From the NCBI GenBank assembly GCA_916700875.1, contig CAKAKS010000034.1, forward strand, positions 17,761,718-17,825,717: DNA of 64,000 nt, given 5' to 3'. Of this stretch, positions 1-11,410 are shown one piece after another (the stretch's first letter is position 1; every line of letters begins with the position of its first letter). Made by a program: the position numbers and the translations under genes. The notes beneath the pieces are model-generated. The model saw only the letters and a program-made list of their open reading frames with translations. It ran no database searches and was not told the origin of the DNA. The stretch is from Sebastes aleutianus. Its lineage: Eukaryota > Chordata > Actinopteri > Perciformes > Sebastidae.

Positions 1-212
1 CAGCACAGTCCTTCAAAGTGTCCTCGTTGTTGACTTTATTCAGCAGCTCGCAGCACGTTTCTCCTCCATATGGAGACAATGTGCGCTCAGGACAATGAGA
101 GGCGCTCCTGATGACGACTCGAGGAAAATCCTTCAAGATATTCCGCTTGTTTAAAGTCGTAAAAGGCTCAGGTTGTAATTCCCCCTGCGGTCGGAACAAT
201 ATCCCTTTATGT
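1..212 (-). other. Open minus-strand segment at left edge, possible exon of an off-window gene
   Basis: On the minus strand one frame stays open from a stop near position 212 to the window edge, about 70 codons, but contains no ATG. Near the edge it reads GGETCCELLNKVNNEDTLKD, which looks like coding composition. The surrounding 470 bases are richer in CG than the rest of the left arm, as at a gene's 5' end. I do not recognise the family. It could be the 3' part of a first exon running leftward, or chance. No splice site could be fixed. Confidence 0.2.
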
Positions 213-469
213 CACTGGTTGGGGGAAGCTGCTGAAGTCCCTTTAACGCGTAAAACTCCCTATATTCGCGTCCAAAAACTTGATTACGCGAAAAATTACA
301 ACTCTTTTTTTTAAAGAAAATATCAGCAGCAAGTTGTTGCGTTTTGAGGAAAACGTTGAGTAGAATAAACCGGCGTTGTTTTATTCCAATGAGCCGGAGA
401 GAGACGAGGCAGCTCCATCCAATTCCTCCAAAGCGCTTGTACGCTTGTGGGAATGTGAGAGAGGCTTTC

Positions 470-488
470 ACTGTGTGTGTGTGTGTGC

Positions 489-541
<53 letters not shown>

Positions 542-546
542 AGAGA
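470..546. repeat. Compound microsatellite (TG)n(GA)n
   Basis: A run of TG dinucleotides passes directly into about 20 GA dinucleotides and then imperfect GAAA units. The several open frames over it only encode CV, RE or SL repeats and are not genes. Confidence 0.9.
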
Positions 547-599
547 TGGGGGTGAATGGTTTGTATGTGTGTGAAGTGTGTTTTTGGAGTGTTGTGTGT

Positions 600-1575
600 G
601 TACACTGTAAACAATTGCTGTTAATTTACAGCAGGATTTCAACAGTATTAACCTGTTATTGCTAAAAACAGTGCTTTACTGTTAATTTTATTTTTATTTT
701 ATTTGACCTTTATTTAACCAGGTAAAATCAATTGAGAATCAATTCTCATTTACAATGTTGACCTGGCCAAGAGGCAGCAGCAAGAGTATAAAAACACAGT
801 CCACACAAGCGACACAAACAGCACAGATACAGTATGACATGAGAAAATGGCTAAAAACAGCAGAGGTAAATAAATAGGTCAGAAATTGATAAACACTATG
901 TACAAAAAAAAGGTGGATTACTGGATGTTCTTTGTAAAATTGTAATGGAAGAGAGAGAGAGAAGTGAGGGCTGGTCAGCAAGTACAGCAGTCAACTATGA
1001 CTTGTTGCAGCTTTTGTTTGAACATGTTGAGAGATGTGAGAAAAGGAAACCTGTTAAATGACGCTCATAGGGTCGTTTTTTAACTGAACTATAATGCATT
1101 CTTAAAAAAACAGTACTTTACTGCTGATCAACTGTCTAAAGTATCATCAGTAGTGTTTCATGCAGTATTTTTTTTATTCTGGGACCTGATCTGCACATGT
1201 GAGGCTTGTACATTGTACATGATTGGAAAATCAGTGAATTAGCTTTATTGTTCTTCACTCACATGTTGTTATGGTTTGCATTCTGTGCTTGTAGCCAGCT
1301 ATAGACATTTTTGGAAAAGTGTCAACAAGTCTATTATAGCTAATGTAAAAGAAAGGTGAAAAACGGCTTTATAATGTATCTTTAAACAGTAAATTAACTG
1401 TAAAATACTGTGAAATTAATAAAAAAAAACAGTTCAAACTGTATTTTTCATTAACAGTACAAAGCTGTAAAATTCAGCGACAGTATAATAATGTTAATTT
1501 TACAGTAACATAAAGGCAACCCTGCTGCCAGTTCTTTACTGTTATTTTACTGGGAAATTCTTAACAGTGTGCGTG
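600..1575. repeat. Inverted-repeat DNA element with another repeat nested in it
   Basis: The left end has ACTGTAAA and TTACTGTTAATTTTA motifs, and the right end (about 1380-1575) carries the same motifs inverted, ending in AACAGTGTG. This family, rich in 'ACTGTAAAAT', is common in fish. Between the ends, about 695-990 is a different dispersed fish repeat beginning TTTGACCTTTATTTAACCAG, which probably inserted later. No protein is encoded. Confidence 0.55.
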
Positions 1576-3020
1576 TTTATGGAGGGAAACAAGGCACGGT
1601 GCCATGCTTTTCTTGCATGTGCAGGGTGTGGACGATAAGGGGGATGACTTTGTTTTGAGGAGAGCCAGAGGGAGAAGCCTTGTGGATGCTCAGCAAGGAG
1701 GATCCGCTTCTTGTGATGTTGTTGAATGCATCTGTGTGGGGAAGCAGCAGGCTTCTGAATATCAGCCATGCAACGCTCACAGCATTCCTGCTGCAGCAGC
1801 GACATGGAGAAGTGTGTTTAAAGTGTCTCACAGCTGCATTACTGGCATGTATGAGTGACTCTTTTGTTATGTTCATGTGAGATATACATGAAATGCCCCA
1901 GAGGTTAGGAGTTATCAACACACACACACATATGCTGTGGTTTTGTCCAACTTTTTCTGTCTTCATAAACACAAAAGAGAAAAAAGGGGAGGGCAAGCAA
2001 AAACGTTGCAGATGTTGGCATGTGTGTCATTTCCTGTATTTACATGCTGGAGTTGATGAAAATGAAAATACACCAGCCGAGGCGAGGTGAAGAGAATGTA
2101 AGACAGACGTTGGGGGGCAGATATTTTGAACAATACGCATGACAGTAAGTGTGTAGAAAGAGAGAGAGAGACACACACACACAGAAAGAACATTATTTGT
2201 TCAGATGGCTGAGATTAAGTTAGAAATAAAACACCCCCGAGGGCATGAGTGGTGCAGCTGAGTACACAATCATTAGGACGTTGTCTTGGTCCTCGACCTT
2301 AAACCTGACCTTGACACGCTTGACCCTAACTCCACACACTCACACTAAAAATAAACCTTTGGGATCCTCAAGCGTCACCACTTAGTGTTTGTTTTTTTGC
2401 TCATGTGGAGCCTGTAAGATCTTATAAACCTGCTCTAAAACTCATAAGACTAGAGCTAGTTGAGATTCGTGTTGGAGTCGTATCCCCGGCGCAGTGGTCA
2501 GTCAGTTGCTCTATTTACATTCCGTAATAGATCGAAATGAAAACACGCCGCAGAGAGAAACTGAACAGGAGGGAAGACGGAGACGTGGAGAGAGTGTGGG
2601 AGAAAGAGGAGAGGAAAAACAAAGCCTTACATTGTTGACTGTTGCATTTGTTGTTTACAAGCCCACTTGGGATTTGGGGATTTAGAAAATGTGTTGACTT
2701 TTTTTGGAGTTATACTTATTGTAAGCAGCTGTGGACGAGAGTCAGTTCTGGAGCTAAATAATTAAAGGGGAAAATGTGATTTTTTTGGAAAGAAAAGGAG
2801 GAGAGGAAGGGGGGTGGGGGAGAAGTAGGACAGGAGGTGAGAGGAGGTGAGGAGAGAAAAGGAGTGCAAGGTTGAGAGGAGGAGAGGAGAGAATTGGTCC
2901 TTTTGAGTGTTTTTATCATTTGAAATGAGAATATCTCAATGGATCAAAGTATGATTGACAGTTATTTCAGGCTCAGTGATTGGGTAATTAACTGAAAGAG
3001 GGAGGGACGTTTAGGACGGC
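1576..3020. other. Non-coding intergenic stretch
   Basis: No convincing gene is seen. The open frames here are short, overlap on both strands and lack splice context. Purine-rich low-complexity blocks (about 2150-2185 and 2780-2900) and short CA runs are present. Confidence 0.5.
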
Positions 3021-3545
3021 AACAAGCGCTTATTTTCATTATCGATTAATCTGCTCTGTCAAACAAAATGTCAGGAAATAGGTAAAAAAAAAAGGCCACC
3101 AAACAGTCTGAGAAACCCACACTGATGTCTTTAGATCTTGTGTGAAAAATGATGATTATCAAGAGTTGTTCTGATACCGATACTGCACAAAATTTGGATG
3201 TTTAGTCTATGCACTGATTCGATACCATAATTTATTAACCCAGAAAAAAAATCAACTTGTTTAACTGGATTATTTAATAATTTATAATTTTTATATGATT
3301 AATTTATGTTCTTTGTAACTGTAACTTGCATTCATTTTCTGTATGTATTTGCTCATGTTTTACAAAGGGATTGACCTGAGCCAGGCCATACAACAAAGAT
3401 AGTAATCATGGTCAATAGTAAACAGCTGTTAAATAATAATAATAATAATAATAATAACTGTATTTTTTTATCACGTTGATATCAGATCGGTACTCGGTAT
3501 CGGCTTATACTGCAAGTTCTGGTATCTGGATCGGGACAGTATCTT
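3021..3545. repeat. Two adjacent short interspersed DNA elements with an (AAT)n tract
   Basis: Positions 3021-3160 match one half of the family whose ends read GCTGCAACTAACGATTATTTT elsewhere in this window. Positions 3165-3541 form a second element: the left end has 'TGATACCGATACTG', and the right end has GGTACTCGGTATCGG and GGTATCTGGATCGGGACAG, giving imperfect terminal inverted repeats. An (AAT)n microsatellite lies at 3431-3457. Confidence 0.5.
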
Positions 3546-3679
3546 TCTTTCTTTATTTCTTTTTCTCCCACTTGTCATGCAAACCTCTTCCTCACTTTCC
3601 TCCCAGTTACTGCTGTTGTTGCCTATTTTTGTATATCTTGAATGAATTATGACTTATGAAACTGTGTTTTTGTGTGCCT

Positions 3680-3683
3680 TCCT

Positions 3684-3730
<47 letters not shown>
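3680..3730. repeat. (CTTT)n microsatellite
   Basis: About twelve uninterrupted TTTC/CTTT tetranucleotides. The flanks up to 4450 show no gene. Confidence 0.95.
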
Positions 3731-4451
3731 GTGTTTTAACGTGACGTCACACACGCTGAATTCCAGCCTCTCTGCTCCTACAGCACATGTTGACATGTAG
3801 GTCAATGAGCCTCAGTGTCTCTCCCCCTCTCTCTGTGTGTGGAACTGATTTTAAAAGAATTTAAAACCAGATCAAGAGAACAGCGGAGAAACGGTGTGTT
3901 CATTTCTCTGCTGCTTTGGATACGACACGGATTGTTTAAACTCACTCATGTGCTGTAAACACTCCCTCTAGATACAGGAGCACGCTGTTGAATTGTCTTT
4001 ATCGTATAGTCCCATTTTTCATGTTATATCAGGCTTCTACTGATATCTAAATATACTGCAACTGTTTTGTTTGTTATAAAAAAAAAACAGGATACCAGAA
4101 TCATAGTTTGTTTTGTCTTCACCGTGCTGCTTGAGAAAAAGGTCTGTTGTTTGTCGTTTGAGGTTTTGTATAGGCTTAATAATTCATAAGTGCCTTGAAA
4201 TCCATCTACAATGCTTTTAAGCTTCAAACGTCCCACTGCTCTTGTTATTTCACCGCTGCTGAGCTTCAGCTGTGTCGGGCTGAAAAAGGATTTAGGGATT
4301 TAGGTGATGCTGTGTGTTTTAAATTGTCAAATTTAGATCACTGACCTGATGTTGAGGCTTTATGAACGTCATCAAAGCGGAAAATTTAGTCTCGTAGTAC
4401 TGATACTTCACACATATACAGTAACTGCAGTTAAGGGCAAATGCCTGACAA

Positions 4452-5656
4452 AGGAATAGTTCATCATATCAATAGTTAGATGGGAAGATAAATCCCACTC
4501 TCATGTCTGTACAGTAAATATGAAGCTGGAGCCAGCAGCTGGTTAGCTTAGCTTAGCATAAAGACTGGAAGCAGGGGGAAACAGCTAGCCTGGTTCTGTC
4601 CAACAGTAACAAAATCTACCTACCAGCACCTCTAAAGCTTTACGGGTTTTGTGCGTGCCGGGACCAGTAAATTCCTGGAGTAAAACGGTGGATTGTCATT
4701 ATGCCTCTTTGCCGGTGACAGCCGTGGCCGGAAGACTTATGTTTTTGAGTTGTCCGTCCGTCCGTCCCGATCTATCACGATATATGTCATTTCATATCTC
4801 GATAACGATATACAGTATATCACGATATAGCACGTTGTTTGCTAATTCAATAAATGAATAGTCAATATGAGATAACCACATGTTAAAGTTTGTACTCCTG
4901 TGTGAATCAAATACTTGACAAATGAAAAGTACTGAGTATTTCCTCATTTGAAGAACTTGCTAAATCAACAGAACAGTTTTAAGTGAAATTATAGAGAAAA
5001 AATAAATAAATATAGGCCTAGCCTACAGATAGAAAATATATACGATAGACATTTTTATATTGTTTTGACGATATATATCGTTGTATTGGCCAGCCCTATC
5101 CCATTCTCGAGAACGCGATACCTCAGGAACTCCTTGAGGTAATTTCTTCAAATTTGGCACAAACGTCCACTTGGACTCGAGGACGAACTGGTTAGATTTC
5201 GATGGTCAAAGGGCGCTGTGACCTCACAAAACATGTTTTTGGCTATGACTCATAAATTCATATGCTAAATATGACAATTTCAGACAAATGTCTAGCAGGA
5301 TAAAATGATAAGGTGATGACATTTTGGACAGACATGGATGTGAACTGCAACTTGACTGATTGGCTGAGGCATACAACCACAAGGCGGTAATACTAGTTTT
5401 ATACTTACCATACGATACGGATCAAATAAACGAGATATGATATGTAAATTAGTGAGCTTTAGAGGTGCTGGTAGGCGGATTTTGTTACCCATGGAGAGAG
5501 CCAGGCTAGCTGTTTCCCCCTGTGTACAGTCTTTAGGCTGAGCTACGCTAATCACCTGCTCTCGGTAGGTTCACAATTACCACACTGGAGTGTGATCCAT
5601 CTTCTCATTTAACTCTCAGCAAGAGAGCGAATGTCAAATTATTCCTTTAAACCCAA
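4452..5656. repeat. 1.2 kb composite repeat with long inverted ends
   Basis: The left arm (4452-4640) contains GGAATAGTT, GGTTAGCTTAGCTTAGCATA and CCTACCAGCACCTCTAAAGC. The right arm (about 5450-5656) carries the reverse complement of the same blocks and ends ATTCCTTTAA. Inside, about 4766-5098 is a separate element with 'CGATATA' ends that closes with GGCCAGCCCTA. A related single copy occurs at 29330-29655 and a fragment at about 38060-38140. No transposase frame is visible, so it is non-autonomous. Confidence 0.6.
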
Positions 5657-5903
5657 GCTGATGGAGCTCATTTGTGACTGTCTGTCTTCGTTACTGCAGT
5701 CACACAGAGCGATACACGACACTGTAATGCTAAAAATAAAAAATAAAAGATAATCCAAATACTTTCACATCAAAACAAAATGAATCAAACATGCAATTTA
5801 TATTGTTCCTATATTTGAGTCAGAAGAAACATCTAGCGATATGAAAAGGAAAATTTGCATGATTCGTTTTCTGTGAGCTTTACAGTAATGAAATGTACCA
5901 CTA

Positions 5904-5905
<2 letters not shown>

Positions 5906-5941
<36 letters not shown>
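5906..5941. repeat. (CA)n microsatellite
   Basis: About eighteen CA dinucleotides. The open frame reading CVCVCV on the other strand is an artefact of this tract. Confidence 0.95.
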
Positions 5942-5942
<1 letters not shown>

Positions 5943-6584
5943 GGGATGAATAGTTATGACGCCTACCTCTACACCCCCCCCTCCCATTACCCTGCTCTCC
6001 ATCACTATGGTTACAATGATGCAGGTTACCGTGGCAGCCAAGTCAACCCCACTCTCAATATAAAAGCGCACGTGCATGTGCTTTACCACACACACAGACA
6101 TACGCAGGCTGTGACGCTGAAGAGTTGAATATAGAGTATGTTCAGCTATTTCTGGAGGGGACATGGGGACGTTGAACCGTCGTAATTGCTTAACTCACCT
6201 CTGCCTCCATCGCTTCCTCCATCACCACATCAGCTCCTGTTTCACCCTCTTTTCTTTCTTATCTGTCTTCTCCTGAGCAGATGATGGATGAATTCCCTCT
6301 CTTGTCTGTTTTCATTCAAATTCTCAAAGTTAAATAAAACATGGAGCAGAATGATTTATGACGCCATCATCAGAAACCTATATGTATAATGAATCAGGAA
6401 GCATCTTATCTGTTGCTGCCAGTGTTGTGCATGTGGCTGTTATCATCTCTTGTTCTTGTGTTAGTTCTTCATTAGTGGATTAAGTTCTCTCTGTGCATTT
6501 GAGGCTATGCCACCACCTAGTGTTCATACTAAAAAACTGCCAGACAAGATTGTAATCATGTCGCTCTGGATGTTTTTATTGCAG

Positions 6585-6674
6585 ATTTCTCAAAAGCTGG
6601 ACTTCCAGGATGAATCACAGATCAGAATGGGACGCTACAAGCATGATTCACCCAGTCACATCTTCAAAATACAC
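6585..6674 (+). other. Exon-like 90-bp open segment
   Basis: A TTTTTATTGCAG acceptor-like sequence is followed by 30 open codons and a gtaaag donor-like sequence, phase 0 at both ends. The peptide includes DESQIRMGRYKHDSPSHIFK. It is not like simple repeat and lies upstream of TMEM244. I do not recognise it. It may be an exon of an unassembled transcript or a chance open segment. Confidence 0.25.
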
Positions 6675-6779
6675 GTAAAGGTCATGTTTATGTTGTCAGT
6701 GTTGGTATCAGGAGCTCAGTCAGTTGATTTCACTGTGAAACATGTCTTATACTACTTATTTTCTTAATTAGCAATGAAT

Positions 6780-7550
6780 TGTTTTGGTTATTAGATGTTG
6801 GAAAATAGTGAAAAATGCAGATAACAATTTCCCACAGCCCAAGGTGACATATTTAAATTGTTTATTTTTGTCCAAACCCAAAGATATGTAGTTACTAGGG
6901 CTGTGAATCGATTAAAGTATTTAATTGCGATTAATCGCATGATTGTCCATAGTTAATCGAGATTTAATTGCAAATTATTCACATTTTTTATCTGTTCAAA
7001 ATGTACCTCAAAGGGAGATTTGTCAAGTATTCAATACTCTTATCAACATGGGAGTGGGCAAATATGCTTGCTGTATGCAAACATGTATATATTTATTATT
7101 AGAAATCCATTAACAACACAAAAATTACAAATATTGTCCAGAAACCAGTTTTACCAGTTTTTTCTAGCCAAAATTTAGCGTAAATTTGGAGCGTTATTTA
7201 GCTTAATTCGGGACAAACTAGTATGATATGGTTGGTACCAATGAATTCCTTTTCTAGTTTTATATGATATGATGATCAGATGACCATATTCGTTAAAACA
7301 AATTTGCGTTAACGTGTTATTACCGCGTCAACTTTTGCAGCCCTAATTCAAATTATTTATTTTTGTCCTACTAGCAGTCCAAACCCAAAGATACGTAGTT
7401 ACCTATCAAGCAAGACAAAGAAAATCAGCAGATCCTTATTAAAGTAGCTAGAAATGTTTGGCAATTTTGCTTTAAAAATGACTTAAATGATCCATCGATT
7501 ATGAAAATAGTTGCTGATTAATAATCAATCAACGAATCATTTCAGCTGTA
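6780..7550. repeat. Older element interrupted by a TAGGGCTGTGAATCG element
   Basis: Positions 6896-7346 form a complete short element: it begins TAGGGCTGTGAATCGATTAA and ends TTTTGCAGCCCTA, with imperfect inverted ends and no coding capacity. It sits within an older element related to the GCTGCAACTAACGATTA family (6780-6895 and 7347-7550). About 44 bases of the host element occur on both sides of the insertion (6852-6895 and 7347-7402). Confidence 0.6.
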
Positions 7551-8029
7551 CTTCATATTCACGCATTCTTCTTCTGTTTTGTACTTTTATTTTGGCATAT
7601 TTATTTGAAGGAGGAGAAGCAATAAAAGGAAGAAAGAAAACAAGATTGACACAATGGGAGAAAGAGGATTGGACAAATAAGGAAAGGGGGGAAAGCAAGA
7701 GGACATAATGGAGCGATGAGGAAGGTACCTGATGGTAAGTACAATAAAATAAATAATACTAATATTATAGTAAATATAAATCTGTAACACTTCCTAAAGT
7801 ATTTACCCTCAAAACCAACTTCCTTCTTTTAGCCTACGTGCATATATGCACACATATACTAAAGTATGTTCACCGTTATCCCTTTTTGGGATTTACTCTT
7901 AGTACTCTTCTTAGTAGTAATCCCATTTCTTCTAATCCAATCCTCCCTCCTCTTCCTCCCCAACATGCTCTCTCACACACAAACACACACATGTAGCCTA
8001 CATTCTCTCATTTAGACCAGCGGCCATTC

Positions 8030-8122
8030 ATGTTGTTGGACTACTGCTGTCGTTGTTTTGGACTCACGCTCATAAAACGCCATGGACCCCTCTCCCTCAA
8101 GACTACACCCAGCGATACCTTG
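8030..8122 (+). CDS. tmem244: Candidate first coding exon of TMEM244
   Basis: ATG at 8030 opens 31 codons ending at TTG, followed by a good gtaagg donor, in phase 0. The next TMEM244 exon at 11411 starts in phase 0 with VVLQ, so the junction LKTTPSDTL-VVLQ stays in frame. It resembles the length and hydrophobic/basic spacing I recall before VVLQ in mammalian TMEM244. The preceding codons (MLLDYCCRCFGL) are unlike the family, so the true start may differ. The assignment is an inference from phase and position only. Confidence 0.4.
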
Positions 8123-9065
8123 GTAAGGACGCCGTATGATGAGTGTGCTATACTAGAGCTAGGATTAAGGAGGCAGAGTGCACAGCGAGGTGTTTACAAC
8201 ATGTCTAATAGAGCTAAGTGGTTGTTATAATCAAGTGTACTGCCTGTTTTCATAGTTTTTTATTCATTCATTTGAATTCTGCCGTCTTCATTACAATCAT
8301 ATTCAACATTTAACTGAGTAGTTTATGAGGTTTGTGTCTTAATGTAACAATTAGACTGTTGTTTAACCTTTTCAAGCACGCTTTTGAGTAATCAACCAAA
8401 ACTCACCATGCTTGAGGGTTGAATTTAAAGTCTCAAAGCTGGTTTCTAGAGCAGTTTTAGTTTAGTAGTCTAGTCTGGAGATGACAAACAAACCAGACTA
8501 GCCAAGGTGTTTAGCTGTCTCCGAGGGTATTAGCATTATCTCAGCTACTTTCCTGCCTCCAGACAAACCTACATCCTCATGGCTGTCTGACTGGTGAGAC
8601 CACGTATGAAATGTAGGTTAGTTTTAAGAAAATGCATCCTTTATATTTACAGCCTCAAGATACAGATGAGAATTTTATTAATACTTTTAAATGCTGCTTT
8701 TTCCCTCCCTTTCCACTTCTCACTGCTGCTCATTTTCAATATGGAAGTAACCTGGAGAAAATGACGTAGAAGCAATAAGGAAGTGAGGATTAGACAAAGA
8801 CAGTTAATGCACCTTAGCACCATAAATGTCCACCAATAGATAGACGTGCATGCATACAAGTATCCAAATTGTAGTAAGGTGTGCAAAGTGAATGCAATTA
8901 CACATTAAAAGTTACAAAAATGTATTTCACTGTGCCAGAAATGATGGAAAATTTAATTATTAAGTCCAGTTAGTGATATCAATTCCTCTCGGTCCACTGA
9001 TGTGACAGACTGTGACAGAGCGGGGGTGAGTTAAAGAGTTTGCAGGAATGATCTCCTGTGTGCTT
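8123..9065. other. Non-coding stretch, probably TMEM244 intron
   Basis: No gene-like frame, RNA gene or clear repeat boundary seen. AT-rich unique-looking sequence. Confidence 0.4.
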
Positions 9066-9720
9066 ATTGAGCTTGTTAGCGTCTCACGCTCCGGCCCCAG
9101 CAGCACACGGCAGCATGAAAGATAGCGATGGCCACCACAGACTGGTGCAACATCTGCAGCATCTCGTTTCCAGACATTGAAGCCTCTTGAGCCTCCTCAG
9201 GAAGTAGAGCCGGCCCTTCTTGTAGAGGGCCCCTGTGTTCCCAGCCCACTCGAGGTATTTATAGGAGCGAACCACCTTGACATCCTTCCCCTGGATGGAT
9301 ACAGGGGTCAGAGGCTTAGTCCTGAGGGAGTCAACAAGCAGCTCTTGCTTATGTTCAGCTGCAGATGGTTCAATCTGCACCCCCCCAACAAAGACAACAG
9401 GAAGGGGGAGAGGGCAGTGTCCTGGGGGACACCATGTTGCAAATCACAGTTCAGTTCCTCAGTCCTACATAGTGTTGCATGCTGGTCAGGTAATCCATTA
9501 TCCAGGACACAGGTGGAGTGTTCACCTGCATGGCCCTGAGCTCCCAACAGCAGAGGCTGTAGGTATTGAAAGCACTAGAGAAAACAAAGAACATGATCCT
9601 CACTGTGGTACCTGCCTTGTCCAGGGGAGCCTGCCTATGTTCCCTCAGCTCTATGTTCCCATGGATCAGTACCTCCGCCAGTTGCCATGCCATTGTTCTG
9701 ATGGCGCATTATTCCAAAAC
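9066..9720 (-). mobile_element. Degenerate LINE reverse transcriptase fragment
   Basis: Read on the minus strand, three frames in turn give pieces of a non-LTR retrotransposon reverse transcriptase. FSSAFNT and SWIMDYLTSMQHYVGL (9451-9640) are typical of the palm region. VPQDTALSPFLLSL (9308-9470) matches the block normally reading 'PQGTVLSPFLF'. PVSIQGKDVKVVRSYKYLEW and YFLRRLKRLQCL (9084-9300) match the thumb side. The catalytic YADD region between them is missing, and frameshifts separate the blocks, so this is an old inactive copy of an L2/CR1-like LINE. It lies in the space before TMEM244 exon 2 and contributes no host protein. Confidence 0.8.
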
Positions 9721-10554
9721 TCCATGACCTCGCCTCTGATTGGCTTACGCTGATATTCTTACCCTAACCTTAACCAATCACACTTCTCATGCCTAAACCT
9801 AACCAACCCAACCAACGTAGGGCCTTGTCCAGGTGGGAATAAGCCCAGTGCAGCAGGTAAATTATAGCATCATCCACCAGGGGGTGGTCTAATGGTGATG
9901 TCATGCCATCAGATATCCTCTCATTTAAATGTTAAATGTCATTAGTGCTGAAGCGATTAGCGTATTACTCGTTTAAGTCATTTATCAAACAACAACAAGA
10001 CTTACTTATAGGCACAGTGGTGCTTTGATCTAAACGGTAGCACGCTAACATTCTCTGATGACGATGTTAACAGTTGTCAACAGTTGTTGAGGTGTTTCAG
10101 TCTGAACCAACATGGTGGACCGAATAACCAACTGCCATCTATGGAGTCATGCCGCTATAGCGTTTGAGGATATGCTGCTTTTCTCTGTTTTATAGCACTA
10201 GTAAATTGAATATCTTTGAGTTTTGAATTTTGTTGGGACAATAGGTGTAATTGATAAAAGCAGAGACAAGCCAATCGAAGACATTACCTTGGACTTTGGG
10301 AAACTGTGATAGGCGTATTTCACAATTTTCTGACATTTCATAGACTGTAGGATTAATCCATAATTGAATAAAAATTGTATTTAAAACAGATTAATCGTTA
10401 AAGAAAATGATTGTTAGTCGCAGCCTTTGTAGTCATTATGTATCACAATAAACATGCAACAAGTTTACTCCAGATTCAGACAAATGTACATTCCTTTGTG
10501 TAGTGAAAGTTGTTATTCGTGTTATCTGTGGTCTTCATCACACAGCAGACGTTT
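9721..10554. other. Non-coding stretch
   Basis: AT-rich sequence without a supportable gene. About 10300-10430 resembles the dispersed GATTAATCGTTA-type elements found repeatedly in this window. Confidence 0.4.
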
Positions 10555-10870
10555 GACTTGGCACAGCTGTAACTAATAAGATTAACGATGACTCCATTCC
10601 ATTAACGCGTGCCAGTAAGCCAACATGCAGGGCCCTGGCAGCGGCACACCCGACTGGAATGCAGCCCGTTATTAATGTAATTAGTTACACCTGTGTTTGA
10701 CAAGCCCAAATGTCAGCCGTGAGGGAAAAGGTCTTTTATCTCCTCTCCGAGGGTGTCGTGTAACCGGCTTCCTGTAAAGGCTGCAGTTAATCATCTATGA
10801 AAGGAGACTTTAGCAGGCGAGCAGCGACTATCTGCTGCTATCTCCTGTCATCAGCGTTGGTTTTCTGGGT
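10555..10870. promoter_or_regulatory. Candidate conserved regulatory block upstream of TMEM244 exon 2
   Basis: This block is compositionally balanced, free of simple repeats, and dense in homeodomain-like sites (TTAATGTAATTAG, CAGTTAATCATC) and E-box-like sites (CAGCTG, CACCTG). It has no open frame. It differs clearly from the repeat-rich flanks. No family match is claimed; regulatory function is an inference from composition. Confidence 0.25.
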
Positions 10871-11410
10871 TATGGGAGGGAAAAGAGAAAATGGAGGAGA
10901 GGAACAGGTTTTTTTTATTAGCTTTGGGAGACACAATGCATAAAACAACGATGACGTGTTCCCAGTCAAATGTAGAGCTTTCCAGTTAGATTAAAATCAC
11001 TGACATAAAAGTTTATGTTTCTCTTGGTATTTATAGTCTCTCTGTTATTACTTTGTTTATTTGAAGCGATCGATGGAAGATGTTTCAAAAGTCAAAAGGT
11101 GTGGAATTTCATCCACTCATTGATTAATAGCTCCCATATGTGTAATTGATTTTAGTATTACCTCACCCAGGGTTGTAATTTCATCTTTTTTCAGCAGTCA
11201 GATGAAGGAAAGATGAAATAACTTTGTAAAAACAATGGCAGGAAGATACAGTAGATCAAGTATTATTCAATATCAGATCTGAAAGAAAACCTTTGAACTA
11301 CAAGGGACCTGCTGATTTTAAAAATACAACAGGTTTCATGTGAAATTAAAACACCCTCAGGGCATTATTATTAATTATTTCTCATCTTCTCTTTCTCTCT
11401 GTCTCCTCAG

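Noticed and set aside
151..642. 163-codon minus-strand frame
   Set aside because: Its first third is SLSLSL/THTH from the GA/TG microsatellite and the rest has no recognisable domain.
9177..9753. Plus-strand frames of 120 and 158 codons
   Set aside because: They are the antisense of the decayed LINE reverse transcriptase, whose motifs are clear on the minus strand.
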